A stretch of DNA of 64,000 bases. Source: Pacificitalea sp040119125 (GTDB lineage: Bacteria; Pseudomonadota; Alphaproteobacteria; Rhodobacterales; Rhodobacteraceae). The stretch covers positions 124,001-188,000 of the forward strand of contig JBEDTR010000005.1 in NCBI GenBank assembly GCA_040119125.1. The letters run 5' to 3'. Position 1 is the stretch's first letter. Each line of letters begins with the position of its first letter. The translations under genes and the position numbers were made by a program. The notes beneath the pieces are model-generated. The model was not told the origin of the DNA and made no database searches. It was given only the letters and a program-made list of their open reading frames with translations. Positions 9,239 through 17,575 of the stretch are shown piece by piece.

Positions 9239-9944
9239 GGGCAGGCTCCGGGCGCGTCTAGGGTATCTACCGCAATATGGCCTTGCCGCAGCGCGGCGCA
9301 AGGTAGCCGTCACGCTGATCGCGAGCCTGTCATCCCTGACCGCTGCACCGGCGATGGCGCAAACCGTGCTGGCGGCGCTGGGCGACAGTCTGACCCAAGG
9401 CTACGGGTTACCGCAGGGCGACGGTTTTGTGCCGCAGTTGCAGGCATGGCTGACAGACCGTGGGCATGACGTGCGCATCGTCAATGCGGGCGTATCGGGC
9501 GACACAACGCAGGGCGGGCTCAGCCGCGCCGCGTGGACCCTGACGCCAGAGGTCGAGGGCATGATCGTGGCGCTCGGCGGCAATGACCTGCTGCGCGGCC
9601 TGCCGCCCGAGACCAGCCGCGCCAATCTGGACGGTATCCTGACCGCCGCGGATGAGGCCGAGGTGCCGGTGCTGCTGGTGGGCATGATCGCGCCGGGCAA
9701 TTACGGCGCAGCGTTCAAGCAATCTTTTGACGCGATGTATCCTGAACTGGCCGAGGCGCATGGCGCGCTGCTGCACCCGGATTTTTTGGGCGCGCTGACC
9801 GGGATCGAGGACCGCACCGGGGCAATCCGCGACTATATGCAGGGGGATGGCATCCACCCCAACGCCGACGGTGTGGCGCTGGTGGTGGAGGATATCGGGC
9901 CTTCGGTCGAGGCGCTGCTGGAGCGCATCGACCAAGGGCAGTGA
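9237..9944 (+). CDS. tesA: Arylesterase / SGNH (GDSL) hydrolase, TesA-like
   Basis: This 235-residue periplasmic SGNH hydrolase has block I ALGDSLTQGYG carrying the nucleophilic Ser. Block III is GGNDLLRGLPP and block V is GDGIHPN with the catalytic Asp and His. A signal peptide precedes it, with an Arg-rich n-region, a hydrophobic VAVTLIASLSSLTAAPAMA core and a cut after AMA. TesA-type enzymes hydrolyse aryl esters and thioesters in the periplasm. The only in-frame ATG before the signal peptide is at 9237, which gives an unusually long n-region and overlaps the divergent ATPase start. A non-ATG start further inside is possible. Confidence 0.85.
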   Translation: MGRLRARLGYLPQYGLAAARRKVAVTLIASLSSLTAAPAMAQTVLAALGDSLTQGYGLPQGDGFVPQLQAWLTDRGHDVRIVNAGVSGDTTQGGLSRAAWTLTPEVEGMIVALGGNDLLRGLPPETSRANLDGILTAADEAEVPVLLVGMIAPGNYGAAFKQSFDAMYPELAEAHGALLHPDFLGALTGIEDRTGAIRDYMQGDGIHPNADGVALVVEDIGPSVEALLERIDQGQ

Positions 9945-9948
9945 TGGC

Positions 9949-10746
9949 TTAGGCGAGCGCTGGCTGCGTCGGTTTGAGCGCGCTGATATCGCGGGCTTCG
10001 ACTTCGCGCAGCAGTTCGATGAAACCGCGCACCTGATGGGCGCAGGTGGCGCGGCCTTTCTCGGCCGTGGCCAGCGACGCATCGCCCACCGTGCCCGCAT
10101 CGCTCAGATCCGATGAGATCCAGCCATGCGAGATTGGCCCCACCGGCGAAATCGACGCGCCCTCGGCGGCGGAGCGGAAATTCTCGGCGCGGGTCATATC
10201 CACGCAATACGGCTGAAACGCCAGCATCAACGAGGTCTCCACATCGCCGCCATGGATGCCGTAGGCGCGTTCATGATCGGTGTAGAGCCCCTCGGGCTGG
10301 CCGAAATTGCCCCATTGGCATTTCACCGCGAACATCCCCGCCCGCACCCGCAATTCGCGGCTGAGGATCGAGATCAGGTCGAGATTGCCGCCATGGCTGT
10401 TGGCGATGACGATCTTACGAATGCCAGCCCGCGCGACCGACAGCCCGATCTCCTGCCATGCCTGAAGCGCGACGGGCGCGGACAGGGTGAGCGTGCCAGC
10501 GGCGTGGATATGTTCATTCGATTTGCCCACGGCCATTGTCGGCAGGATGCGGATATCCAGATCTTCGGGACAGGTGCGGCGCAGCTCATCCAGCATGCCG
10601 CCCGCGATCATCGTATCGGTGCCCACGGGCAGATGCGGCCCGTGTTGTTCGATGGCCGCGGTGGGCAGGATGGCGATGGTCTTCATCGGGTCGATATCGC
10701 GATATTCGGTGGCGCGATATTCGGCCCAGTCGAAACGGCGTGTCAT
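9949..10746 (-). CDS. Creatininase family amidohydrolase
   Basis: This 265-residue protein has the family metal-binding signatures AAIEQHGPHLPVGTD near residue 30-45 and NSHGGNLD near residue 115. The family hydrolyses cyclic amides (creatinine) and linear amides such as N-formyl-aminopyrimidine compounds and 3-dehydro-scyllo-inosose. It is the last gene of the nine-gene operon, and its ATG overlaps the preceding stop (ATGA). In this context it probably opens a ring or cleaves an amide late in the pathway. Its stop converges with the tesA stop four bases away. Confidence 0.88.
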   Translation of the reverse strand: MTRRFDWAEYRATEYRDIDPMKTIAILPTAAIEQHGPHLPVGTDTMIAGGMLDELRRTCPEDLDIRILPTMAVGKSNEHIHAAGTLTLSAPVALQAWQEIGLSVARAGIRKIVIANSHGGNLDLISILSRELRVRAGMFAVKCQWGNFGQPEGLYTDHERAYGIHGGDVETSLMLAFQPYCVDMTRAENFRSAAEGASISPVGPISHGWISSDLSDAGTVGDASLATAEKGRATCAHQVRGFIELLREVEARDISALKPTQPALA

Positions 10747-11696
10747 GAAACCTCCGGTGGGGTGTAAGTGGCGTCGAGCCGGGAGCGCAGGTAATCGGCC
10801 CCCGTGACGGCGGGATAACGGGGATCGCCGGTGCCGGGCAGCGCTGAGATGACGCTGTCGGGGTTGGGATCGAGGAAGAACGCGACCGACTGACGCTTAT
10901 TGCGCGGCGGCGCAACGCGATGGGGCGAAGACGCGTAGATGTCATTGGACCAGCGCATCAGACAATCGCCAATATTGACGACGAATGTATCGGCCATATG
11001 GGGCACGTCGATCCATGTGTCGCTGCCGCGCGGGCGGACCTGCAACCCCGGCTCACCATCGGTCAGCAGCAGCGTCACCGCGCCGTAATCCGTATGCGCC
11101 CCGGCGCCGATTTCACCGGCAGAGCCGCTGGCAGGCGGATAGGACAGCAGCCGCAGCGTGGCCATGGGGGCGGTGAAATGCGGGGTGAAATATTCCTCCG
11201 CCAGCCCCAGATCGCGGGCAAAGGCGCGATGCAGCGCCACGCCCAGATCCCATGCGGCGTCGTAATAGGCCGAAAGCGTCGCGCGGAACTGCGGCATCAC
11301 GGCGTCCTGCGGCCAGAGGTTCACGCCGCGAAACGGCTCACCGGCCAGCACGCGCGGATCATCGGCAGGCAGATCAAGACCGATATTGAACGCCTCCTTG
11401 CGGTCCTGCACGCCGCTGGTGTCATCGAGCGCCTCAGACCCCATATGCGCCCAGCCCCGGTTATGCGGGTTGGTGTAGATCGACAGGGGCTTTTTCATAC
11501 TTTCCGGCTGGGCAAAGAAATCGCTGGCCTGCGCAAACACCTGTTTGATCAGGTTGCGATCGATGCCATGCGCTTTCAGCAGGAAAAACCCCGCCCCGCG
11601 ACAGGCCGCGCCCAGATCGGCGGCGAAGCCATCGGGATCATCCCCCGAAGCGAAACGTTGCCAGTCAAGAACGGGAATATCGATCGCATCGGTCAT
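10743..11696 (-). CDS. Isopenicillin N synthase-family Fe(II)/2-oxoglutarate oxygenase
   Basis: This 317-residue protein has the DIOX N-terminal region and the double-stranded beta-helix Fe(II) site GAHTDYGAVTLL (His-x-Asp) with the distal His in SSPHRVAPP. It also has the RQSVAFF motif (Arg-x-Ser) that binds 2-oxoglutarate. Such enzymes hydroxylate or oxidatively cleave small molecules, and several act on pyrimidines and nucleobases. It overlaps both neighbours by four bases. The substrate is inferred only from the operon and remains open. Confidence 0.88.
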   Translation of the reverse strand: MTDAIDIPVLDWQRFASGDDPDGFAADLGAACRGAGFFLLKAHGIDRNLIKQVFAQASDFFAQPESMKKPLSIYTNPHNRGWAHMGSEALDDTSGVQDRKEAFNIGLDLPADDPRVLAGEPFRGVNLWPQDAVMPQFRATLSAYYDAAWDLGVALHRAFARDLGLAEEYFTPHFTAPMATLRLLSYPPASGSAGEIGAGAHTDYGAVTLLLTDGEPGLQVRPRGSDTWIDVPHMADTFVVNIGDCLMRWSNDIYASSPHRVAPPRNKRQSVAFFLDPNPDSVISALPGTGDPRYPAVTGADYLRSRLDATYTPPEVS

Positions 11697-12367
11697 GTCG
11701 GGCGCTCCTCGCTGTGAATCGTTTCGCTGCGGGCCGCGGGGTTCTCTGTCCGGCTCCCGGCGCGGCGGGCGGGGGCAAGGAACCGATCCATTTTGGCCTC
11801 CACCCGCGACAGGTGGCGTGCGCGACTGGCATCGGTAGAACTGTCCATCAGGTAGTGCATCGCAAAGGATTTGCGCAACGGCTTGGCACAGATCAGCCCG
11901 ATGCCGCGAAACAGCGTGCGCTTGCCCGGTGCCCCGATCAGCGCGGTCAGCCAGCGGCTGGCCCCGCCGGTCGTATAGACCGCAAGATTGCGAATATGGG
12001 TCAGGCCGGGGCGGATCGTGGCGTGATCGCTATCGGGCATGAGAAACGCCACATCCGGTAGTAAAACCCGTTCCAGCCAGCCTTTCAGCATCGCGGGCTG
12101 GCCATACCACCAGGTCGGATAGACAAAGATCAGCGTATCGCACCATTGGACCTTGGCGACCTCCTCCGCGACGGGGAGGCGATTGGCGGGCGCGTCGAGA
12201 TAGCCGCGATGCTCCGCCTCCGACAGCGTGGGGTCGAACCCCATCGCATAGAGGTCCGAGATCTGCCATTCGACACCCGCCGCATTGAGCCGGGCCAGAA
12301 CCCGGTCGCGCACGGCGGCGGTGAAACTATCCTCGCGCGGGTGGCAATAGACGACAAGCGCGCGCAT
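11693..12367 (-). CDS. NAD(P)H-dependent flavodoxin-fold oxidoreductase (quinone reductase family)
   Basis: This 224-residue protein begins MRALVVYCHPREDSFTAAV, the phosphate-binding start of NAD(P)H dehydrogenase (quinone)/MdaB-type FMN proteins. It has the family FVYPTWWYGQPAMLKGW segment near residue 85. It probably transfers hydride from NAD(P)H through FMN. It is a paralogue of the gene directly upstream, and the two starts and stops are separated by one base. Having two such reductases between a flavin oxidase and an oxygenase suggests a reductive or electron-supply step, but their partners are not shown by sequence. Confidence 0.85.
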   Translation of the reverse strand: MRALVVYCHPREDSFTAAVRDRVLARLNAAGVEWQISDLYAMGFDPTLSEAEHRGYLDAPANRLPVAEEVAKVQWCDTLIFVYPTWWYGQPAMLKGWLERVLLPDVAFLMPDSDHATIRPGLTHIRNLAVYTTGGASRWLTALIGAPGKRTLFRGIGLICAKPLRKSFAMHYLMDSSTDASRARHLSRVEAKMDRFLAPARRAGSRTENPAARSETIHSEERPT

Positions 12368-12368
12368 G

Positions 12369-12950
12369 TCAGAGAGCCTCCATCTCGCGGCCAACCCGGT
12401 CGAGAAACGCAGTGCGGCGCGGCTCGGTCGCGCGGTTCATGTCGTAAAGCGCAAGGTAGCGCATCCGGTCGGGCCGGGTCGCGTAGCGCACCGCGCGGGT
12501 GACGCATTTACGAGGCGGATCGCCTGCACCGATTGCCCGCAACCGGGTGCCCCCATAGGTGGTCACTGCCGCCAGCCGGGTGATGTTGGGCAGGTTTGGG
12601 CGCACCTTGCCATCGACCAGCTTGAAGGACACGCCGGGCAGGAACACCCGGTCGAGGAAGCCCTTCAGGATCGCGGGATAGCCGAAATTCCAGACAGGAA
12701 AGACCAGCACCAGCGCCTGCGCCGCGCGCAGCCGTTCGACGTAATCCCGCACCGGCTCGATATTGGCGGGGTAGTCATGGTATCCGCGCCGTTCGGTTTC
12801 GGTCAGGACCGGCGAAAACCCTTCGGCATTCAGGTCGCAATCATCCACGTCCCAGCCGCCACGGGCGAGGCTTTCGACCGTGCGCGCATGCAGCGAGGCC
12901 GAGAAGCTTTCAGGACAGGGATGTGCGAAAAGGACAAGCGCGCGTTTCAT
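12369..12950 (-). CDS. NAD(P)H-dependent flavodoxin-fold oxidoreductase (paralogue)
   Basis: This 193-residue protein begins MKRALVLFAHPCPESFSASL and has FPVWNFGYPAILKGFLDRVF near residue 85, which is the same family as the next gene in the operon. The two differ substantially in their C-terminal third, so this is an old duplication or separate recruitment rather than a recent copy. The gene follows the FAD oxidase after a 95-base gap that holds a hairpin. That is the only sizeable gap besides the one after the binding protein. Confidence 0.85.
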   Translation of the reverse strand: MKRALVLFAHPCPESFSASLHARTVESLARGGWDVDDCDLNAEGFSPVLTETERRGYHDYPANIEPVRDYVERLRAAQALVLVFPVWNFGYPAILKGFLDRVFLPGVSFKLVDGKVRPNLPNITRLAAVTTYGGTRLRAIGAGDPPRKCVTRAVRYATRPDRMRYLALYDMNRATEPRRTAFLDRVGREMEAL

Positions 12951-12981
12951 ATCGCAGCCTCGATGCGGGCCGGGAGCAATG

Positions 12982-13037
12982 CCGGTTTTCCGCTGGAAAA
13001 CCGGGCCTCCAGCGGAAGTATTTCAGATAAGACGAAG
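12982..13037. repeat. Intergenic hairpin element with CCTCCAGCGGAAGTATTT tail
   Basis: A perfect 10-bp inverted repeat (12982-12991 and 12995-13004, loop GCT) is followed by a second possible pairing, CCGCTGG at 12990-12996 with CCAGCGG at 13009-13015. The tail runs AAGTATTTCAGATAAGACGAAG. I recall similar CCTCC-GCGG-tATTT elements recurring between genes in Rhodobacteraceae, but I could not search for them here. It lies inside the operon, where it could mark an mRNA processing or attenuation point. Confidence 0.5.
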
Positions 13038-13045
13038 CGCATGGA

Positions 13046-14446
13046 TTACTCCGCCGCTTGCAGGCCGGGATAGGCATACATGCTGGAATAGTCGTAATCG
13101 GGATCGTCCCAAGTGATCATCTTGCCCGGATTGAGCAGACCTTTGGGATCGGCCTCGCGCTTGAAGTCGAGCTGGCGTTTGTCGGCGGACTGGCGCCCGC
13201 CTTCTTCCAGCGTATAGCGATGCGGGTTGAAGATGATGGCGCCCGCTTCTTCGTGGAGGCGGACAATTTCATCCAGCCGCTCTTCGGTAGTGAAGCGCAC
13301 CATGGACAGACCGGCGAAAATGGTGCGGCCACTCTCGCGCATGACTTCGAGATGCTGCATCACCTCGGGCGAGAAATCGGCGCGCATCTTCTGCACCAGC
13401 GCGATGTGATCGGGATAGGCGTAGCGGACCTGTAGATAGGTGATCGACGGATCGACCCGCAGGGCGCGCAGGGTGGTGTGGTTCCAGCCATATTCAAAGA
13501 CCGGACCCGGCGTGCGCTCCCAATCGCTGGCATCCGAGCGATAGATCAGACGCCCCGCCTCATGCCGCCCGAGGAAGGTCAAAAACCCCTCCATGCTTTG
13601 CGGCGCGATCATCAGCCCGACGAGCGTGGTGCCTTCCTCGACATGCGGCTGCACGCGCTGGAAATAGCTATGCGCGATGGGGGCCTCATAGACCGAGCAG
13701 AGCTTCTTCAGGATGCCGTCCTGATTGCCGATGCCATTGGCGAATTCCAGCGCCGCGTCGAAATCGTCGAAGGCCACGAAAATGTCGGTCCAGTCATAGG
13801 CCGGGGCCAGCGGCATTTCCAATTCGGTGATGATGCCGTTGGTGCCATAGGCGTGGCTCACGCGGTGCAGTTCCTCGCCGCGGAATTCCAGCACGCGGGG
13901 CTCTTCTTCCATCGTCACCACGCGCAGGCGGATGATGTTGCCCAGATCGCGCAGCGCGCCCCATGTGATCGATCCGATCCCGCCCGAACCACCGGCGACG
14001 AAGCCGCCGACCGTGGCCGTGGCCCAGGTGGAGGAGAACATGCGCAGCTCCTGCCCGCTATGCTCCTGACAGGCGGCGTCGAGATCTTTCAGCAGGCAGC
14101 CCGGCTCGACAATGACACGGCCGGGGTGAATTTCCTTCACTGCCGCCATGTGACGCATATGCATGACGCAGCCGCCGGCGAGCGGCATGGCCTGACCGTA
14201 ATTGCCGGTGCCCGCGCCGCGGGTGGTGACCGGCACGTCATGGGCGTAGCAGGTGCGCAGGATTTCGATCACCTCGGCTTCGGTGCGGGGCGAGACAACG
14301 AAATCGGCCTCGACATGATCGAGCCGGGACTTCAGCACCGGCGAATACCAGAAGAAATCCCGGCTCTTGGCGCGGATTGCCCGGTCCGAGGTTTCGATAT
14401 CGAGGTGGCTCAGCGCCTCTTTGGCGGCGGCGACATTAGGGGTCAT
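13046..14446 (-). CDS. FAD-binding oxidoreductase (VAO/PCMH fold) in catabolic operon
   Basis: This 466-residue flavoprotein has the PP-loop TTRGAGTGNYGQAMPLAGG near residue 75-95 and a Gly-rich second FAD segment GGFVAGGSGGIGS near 145. Its C-terminus, DPKGLLNPGKM, is typical of FAD-linked oxidases. It should carry out a two-electron oxidation of the operon's substrate. The ATG at 14446 overlaps the stop of the amidohydrolase gene (ATGA), which rules out the longer frame starting at 14629. Its relation to the other FAD oxidase in this window (4303-5715) is distant. Confidence 0.87.
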   Translation of the reverse strand: MTPNVAAAKEALSHLDIETSDRAIRAKSRDFFWYSPVLKSRLDHVEADFVVSPRTEAEVIEILRTCYAHDVPVTTRGAGTGNYGQAMPLAGGCVMHMRHMAAVKEIHPGRVIVEPGCLLKDLDAACQEHSGQELRMFSSTWATATVGGFVAGGSGGIGSITWGALRDLGNIIRLRVVTMEEEPRVLEFRGEELHRVSHAYGTNGIITELEMPLAPAYDWTDIFVAFDDFDAALEFANGIGNQDGILKKLCSVYEAPIAHSYFQRVQPHVEEGTTLVGLMIAPQSMEGFLTFLGRHEAGRLIYRSDASDWERTPGPVFEYGWNHTTLRALRVDPSITYLQVRYAYPDHIALVQKMRADFSPEVMQHLEVMRESGRTIFAGLSMVRFTTEERLDEIVRLHEEAGAIIFNPHRYTLEEGGRQSADKRQLDFKREADPKGLLNPGKMITWDDPDYDYSSMYAYPGLQAAE

Positions 14447-15729
14447 GCGGTCCTCATCAGGTGGTCGAGCTCCGCGTAATCGGGGAGCGTGCGGTCGATC
14501 TGCCGGCCCTGCCGGATCACGATGCGGTCGGATTGGGGCCGGGCGAAAAGCTCGGTCCAGCTGCGCGCGCGGCAGATCACCAGATCGGCGGGCGCACCGG
14601 GGGTCAGGTCTGGCGCATCGAAGCCGCAAACCTGCGCGGGGGTGGTGGTGAAGGCGTGGGTCCAGTCGTGCCGCCCATGGTCGAGATGGGCGATCCGGGT
14701 GGCCTCGCGCATGACCTCGATCATGTCGAGATCGCCATAGGCATAGAACGGATCGCGGGTGTTATCCGACGCAAAGCTGACGGAAATGCCGCGTTCGACC
14801 ATCTCATGAACCAGCGTGACGCCGCGCCTACGCGGGGTGCGCCCGGCATGGCGGTCCTGCAAGAACAGATTGCACATCGGCAGGCTGACCACATTGATCC
14901 CCGCCCGCGCCACCAGATCGAGCGTGTCGAACGCGCGGGCCTCCTCCTGCACCGACAGCGAACAGCAATGGCCCACGGTGATCGGCGCGGTGAAGCCGGT
15001 GTCGATCGCCGCCTCGGCAATCAGGCGCAGGGTCTCGACGCTGGGGTCCATCGTCTCATCGACATGGAAATCCGCATCGAGCCCGCGCGCCCCGGCGGCG
15101 GCAAAGAAATCCCGCAGCCGGGTGGGCAGGTCGGGCATCGGATAGGTGACCGAGCCCAGCACGCCGTCATGTTCGGCCACCAGATCGGCCAGCGCGTTGA
15201 AGTCCGGGCCTTGGTCGATGCGGTCGGCGCCAATGAGCGCGCTGGCCTGAAGCTCGACCCGGCCCGCCCATTTCGCGCGCAGCTCCGACATGACCGGGAA
15301 ACTGATCGCGGCCTGCGGGGCAAGGCTGTCGATATGGGTGCGCAGAGCACGGGTGCCATGCGCATAGGCGCAGCGTAGGGCGAAATCGGCGCGGGCGCGG
15401 ACATCCTCGGCGGACCAATTGGCGATGCGGTCGGCGCCAACAGTGGCCAGCGCCCCGTCAAATGTGCCGTTGGGGTTCGGCGCCCGGTCCCAGATATGGC
15501 CCTTGTCGATATGGGTATGCATGTCGGTGAAGGCCGGAAGCACCATTGCGCCGCGCATGTCGATTTGCGGCAGCTCCGGGTCCGGCGCGGCCAGCATGCC
15601 GTTCCTGATCGTCAGGTCGATGGAGGTGAGCGCACCTTCGGCCCCGGCCAGACAGGCCGGAACGGTAAGGTTGCGCAGGGTGGCGTTTATAGTGTCGTCA
15701 TGGCCGCTGGGCAGAACGCGGAATTCCAT
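14443..15729 (-). CDS. Amidohydrolase, cytosine deaminase-like
   Basis: This 428-residue metallo-hydrolase has a metal-binding start TDMHTHIDKGHIWDR, an ADFHVDETMDP motif, an ITVGHCCSL motif and the SFASDNTRDPFYAYG Asp site. These are the landmarks of the cytosine deaminase/CodA branch of amidohydrolases. The branch deaminates or hydrolyses pyrimidine and triazine rings. The gene overlaps the permease gene by one base (TGATG). It follows an ABC uptake system, so it most likely performs the first cytosolic step on the imported compound. Confidence 0.87.
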   Translation of the reverse strand: MEFRVLPSGHDDTINATLRNLTVPACLAGAEGALTSIDLTIRNGMLAAPDPELPQIDMRGAMVLPAFTDMHTHIDKGHIWDRAPNPNGTFDGALATVGADRIANWSAEDVRARADFALRCAYAHGTRALRTHIDSLAPQAAISFPVMSELRAKWAGRVELQASALIGADRIDQGPDFNALADLVAEHDGVLGSVTYPMPDLPTRLRDFFAAAGARGLDADFHVDETMDPSVETLRLIAEAAIDTGFTAPITVGHCCSLSVQEEARAFDTLDLVARAGINVVSLPMCNLFLQDRHAGRTPRRRGVTLVHEMVERGISVSFASDNTRDPFYAYGDLDMIEVMREATRIAHLDHGRHDWTHAFTTTPAQVCGFDAPDLTPGAPADLVICRARSWTELFARPQSDRIVIRQGRQIDRTLPDYAELDHLMRTA

Positions 15730-16610
15730 CAACCCTCTCTGTTAAGGGCACTTTCGTGCCATTTGCGCAGCATCAGGTGGGTGAACACCGACAGGATCGT
15801 GAAGATCACCACCCCCATTGCCGCAATCATTGCCAGCGCGGCAAACATCCGCGCGATATTAAGCCGGTAGCCAGCCTCTTGGATACGCGAGGCAAGGCCC
15901 GCGCCCACGCCCCCGGTCCCGGCGACCAGTTCGGCCACCACGGCCCCGATCAGCGACAGACCACCGGCGATCTTCAGCCCGCCCAAGAAATAGGGCAGCG
16001 CCGAGGGGATCTGAAGCAGGGTCAGCCGCTGCCAGCGCGTCGCGCCATAGATACGGAACAGATCGCGCAGGTTGTGATCGACGGAGTTCAGCCCCAGCGT
16101 GGTCGAGGAGAGCACCGGAAAAAACGCCACGATCCATGCGCAAAGCAGCATACCGGCGGTCTTGCTTTCGACATAGATAAAGATCAGCGGCGCGATCGAG
16201 ACCACGGGCGTGACCTGCAAGATCACCGCGTATGGGTAGAAGGACAGCTCCATCATCCGCGATTGGTTGAACAGGATCGCCAGCCCGGCCCCGCCCGCGA
16301 CGGCGAGGCACAGCGCCAGAACGGTGGTGCGCGCGGTGAGCGTCGCGGCCTCGAACAGGATGCCCCAGTCATTGACGAGGCTGTCCCAGACACGACCAGG
16401 GCCCGGCAGGATGTAATGCGGAATCTCGTTCCACACGACAATGCGGTCCCACAGCCACAAGGTCAGCGTCAGCATGATGATGGGCAGCGCGTATTTAGCG
16501 AACTTGTCGATGCGGCGGCGCCGCGCGCGACGCATTTCGTCCAGATCGAGGGGCGGCAGGTCGGGCACATGTTCGGCCACGGTGCCTGCGGGGGTCTGAT
16601 AGGTGGTCAT
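15729..16610 (-). CDS. ABC transporter permease (SsuC/TauC/ThiX type)
   Basis: This 293-residue protein has about six membrane helices after a charged N-terminus and the cytoplasmic EAA-type loop near residue 190 (YGATRWQRLTLLQIPSALPY). It belongs to the binding-protein-dependent permeases of the nitrate/sulfonate/taurine and hydroxymethylpyrimidine uptake group. Its ATG overlaps the ATPase stop (ATGA). Start 16610 gives the expected length, whereas the longer frame begins inside the ATPase gene. Confidence 0.9.
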   Translation of the reverse strand: MTTYQTPAGTVAEHVPDLPPLDLDEMRRARRRRIDKFAKYALPIIMLTLTLWLWDRIVVWNEIPHYILPGPGRVWDSLVNDWGILFEAATLTARTTVLALCLAVAGGAGLAILFNQSRMMELSFYPYAVILQVTPVVSIAPLIFIYVESKTAGMLLCAWIVAFFPVLSSTTLGLNSVDHNLRDLFRIYGATRWQRLTLLQIPSALPYFLGGLKIAGGLSLIGAVVAELVAGTGGVGAGLASRIQEAGYRLNIARMFAALAMIAAMGVVIFTILSVFTHLMLRKWHESALNREG

Positions 16611-17398
16611 GCGGCCTCCATTGCCGAATGCAGCGCTTCGGACGTTGCCCGGCAATGCGCGGCATATTCTGGCGAGGTGCGGAACGCCTCGCCACGCGGA
16701 TAGGGTTCGTCGACTTGCAATTCGCGGATCACCCGGCCCGGACGGGCGGCCATCACCACGATGCGGTCGGACAGGAACACGCTTTCAAAGACCGAATGCG
16801 TGACGAAAATGACGGTGCAGCCGATCTTGTCGCGCAGGGCCAGCAGATCGGTGTTGAGCTTGTGACGGGTGATTTCATCCAGCGCGGCGAAAGGCTCATC
16901 CATCAAGATCAGGCGGGGCCGGGTCACCATGGCGCGGGCAATCGAGACACGCATCTTCATGCCTCCCGACAATTCGCGCGGATAGGCATTGGCGAACTTC
17001 TCCAGACCGACCAATGACAGCGCCTCGCGGATCTCATCCTTCACGGCGTGATAGCTTTGACCACGCAGGCGGAAGGGCAGCCACACATTATGCGCGACCG
17101 TGGCCCAAGGCATCAGCGTGGGTTCCTGAAACACCACCCCCAGATCACCCCGCGCCTGCCCGCCGGCCCATTCGATGCGTCCCGCCGTGGGCGACATCAG
17201 CCCCGCGATCAGCCGCAAGGCGGTGGATTTGCCGCAGCCCGACGGCCCGAGTAGCGAGATGAAATCCCCCTCGTTCACATCAAGATGCATGCCGCGCAGG
17301 GCGACGGTCTCGCCGCCGAAAACCTTGTCGACCGATTGCATCGTCAAGACTGGGGCACGGGCGCCAATAGGGGCGATTGTGCGGAGGGCTGAGGTCAT
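16607..17398 (-). CDS. ABC transporter ATP-binding protein (SsuB/TauB/ThiZ type)
   Basis: This 263-residue ATPase has Walker A GPSGCGKSTA, signature LSGGMKMRVSIARA and Walker B LILMDEPFAALD. It ends with the FVTHSVFESVFLSDR switch region seen in nitrate/sulfonate/pyrimidine importers. It energises the uptake system formed with the permease (15729-16610) and the binding protein (17576-18589). A 177-base gap with two hairpins separates it from the binding protein gene. Confidence 0.92.
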   Translation of the reverse strand: MTSALRTIAPIGARAPVLTMQSVDKVFGGETVALRGMHLDVNEGDFISLLGPSGCGKSTALRLIAGLMSPTAGRIEWAGGQARGDLGVVFQEPTLMPWATVAHNVWLPFRLRGQSYHAVKDEIREALSLVGLEKFANAYPRELSGGMKMRVSIARAMVTRPRLILMDEPFAALDEITRHKLNTDLLALRDKIGCTVIFVTHSVFESVFLSDRIVVMAARPGRVIRELQVDEPYPRGEAFRTSPEYAAHCRATSEALHSAMEAA

Positions 17399-17491
17399 TG
17401 CAGTTCCGGTAGCTGGTCGATGTTTCTAAGCGGGGCCCCGGCGCGAATCGTCGCGCGGCGCAGGGCCGGTATCTGTCCCAATGGGGTGCTT

Positions 17492-17550
17492 TGGCAGACT
17501 GACTGCCAGTAGGGATGGCAGCAGGCAGAAGACGGGGCCGCCAAGCCCCG
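17492..17550. other. Two hairpins between binding-protein and ATPase genes
   Basis: TGGCAG (17492-17497) pairs with CTGCCA (17503-17508), and CGGGGC (17533-17538) pairs with GCCCCG (17545-17550). Neither has a T-tract in the minus direction. Hairpins at this place often stabilise the mRNA of the abundant binding protein relative to the membrane components. Confidence 0.45.
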
Positions 17551-17575
17551 CCATCCGCCCGCCGCTGAAGCAGGT

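Noticed and set aside
14461..15378. 305-residue plus-strand frame over the deaminase-like gene
   Set aside because: It is a codon-bias shadow. The minus-strand gene has all amidohydrolase metal motifs.
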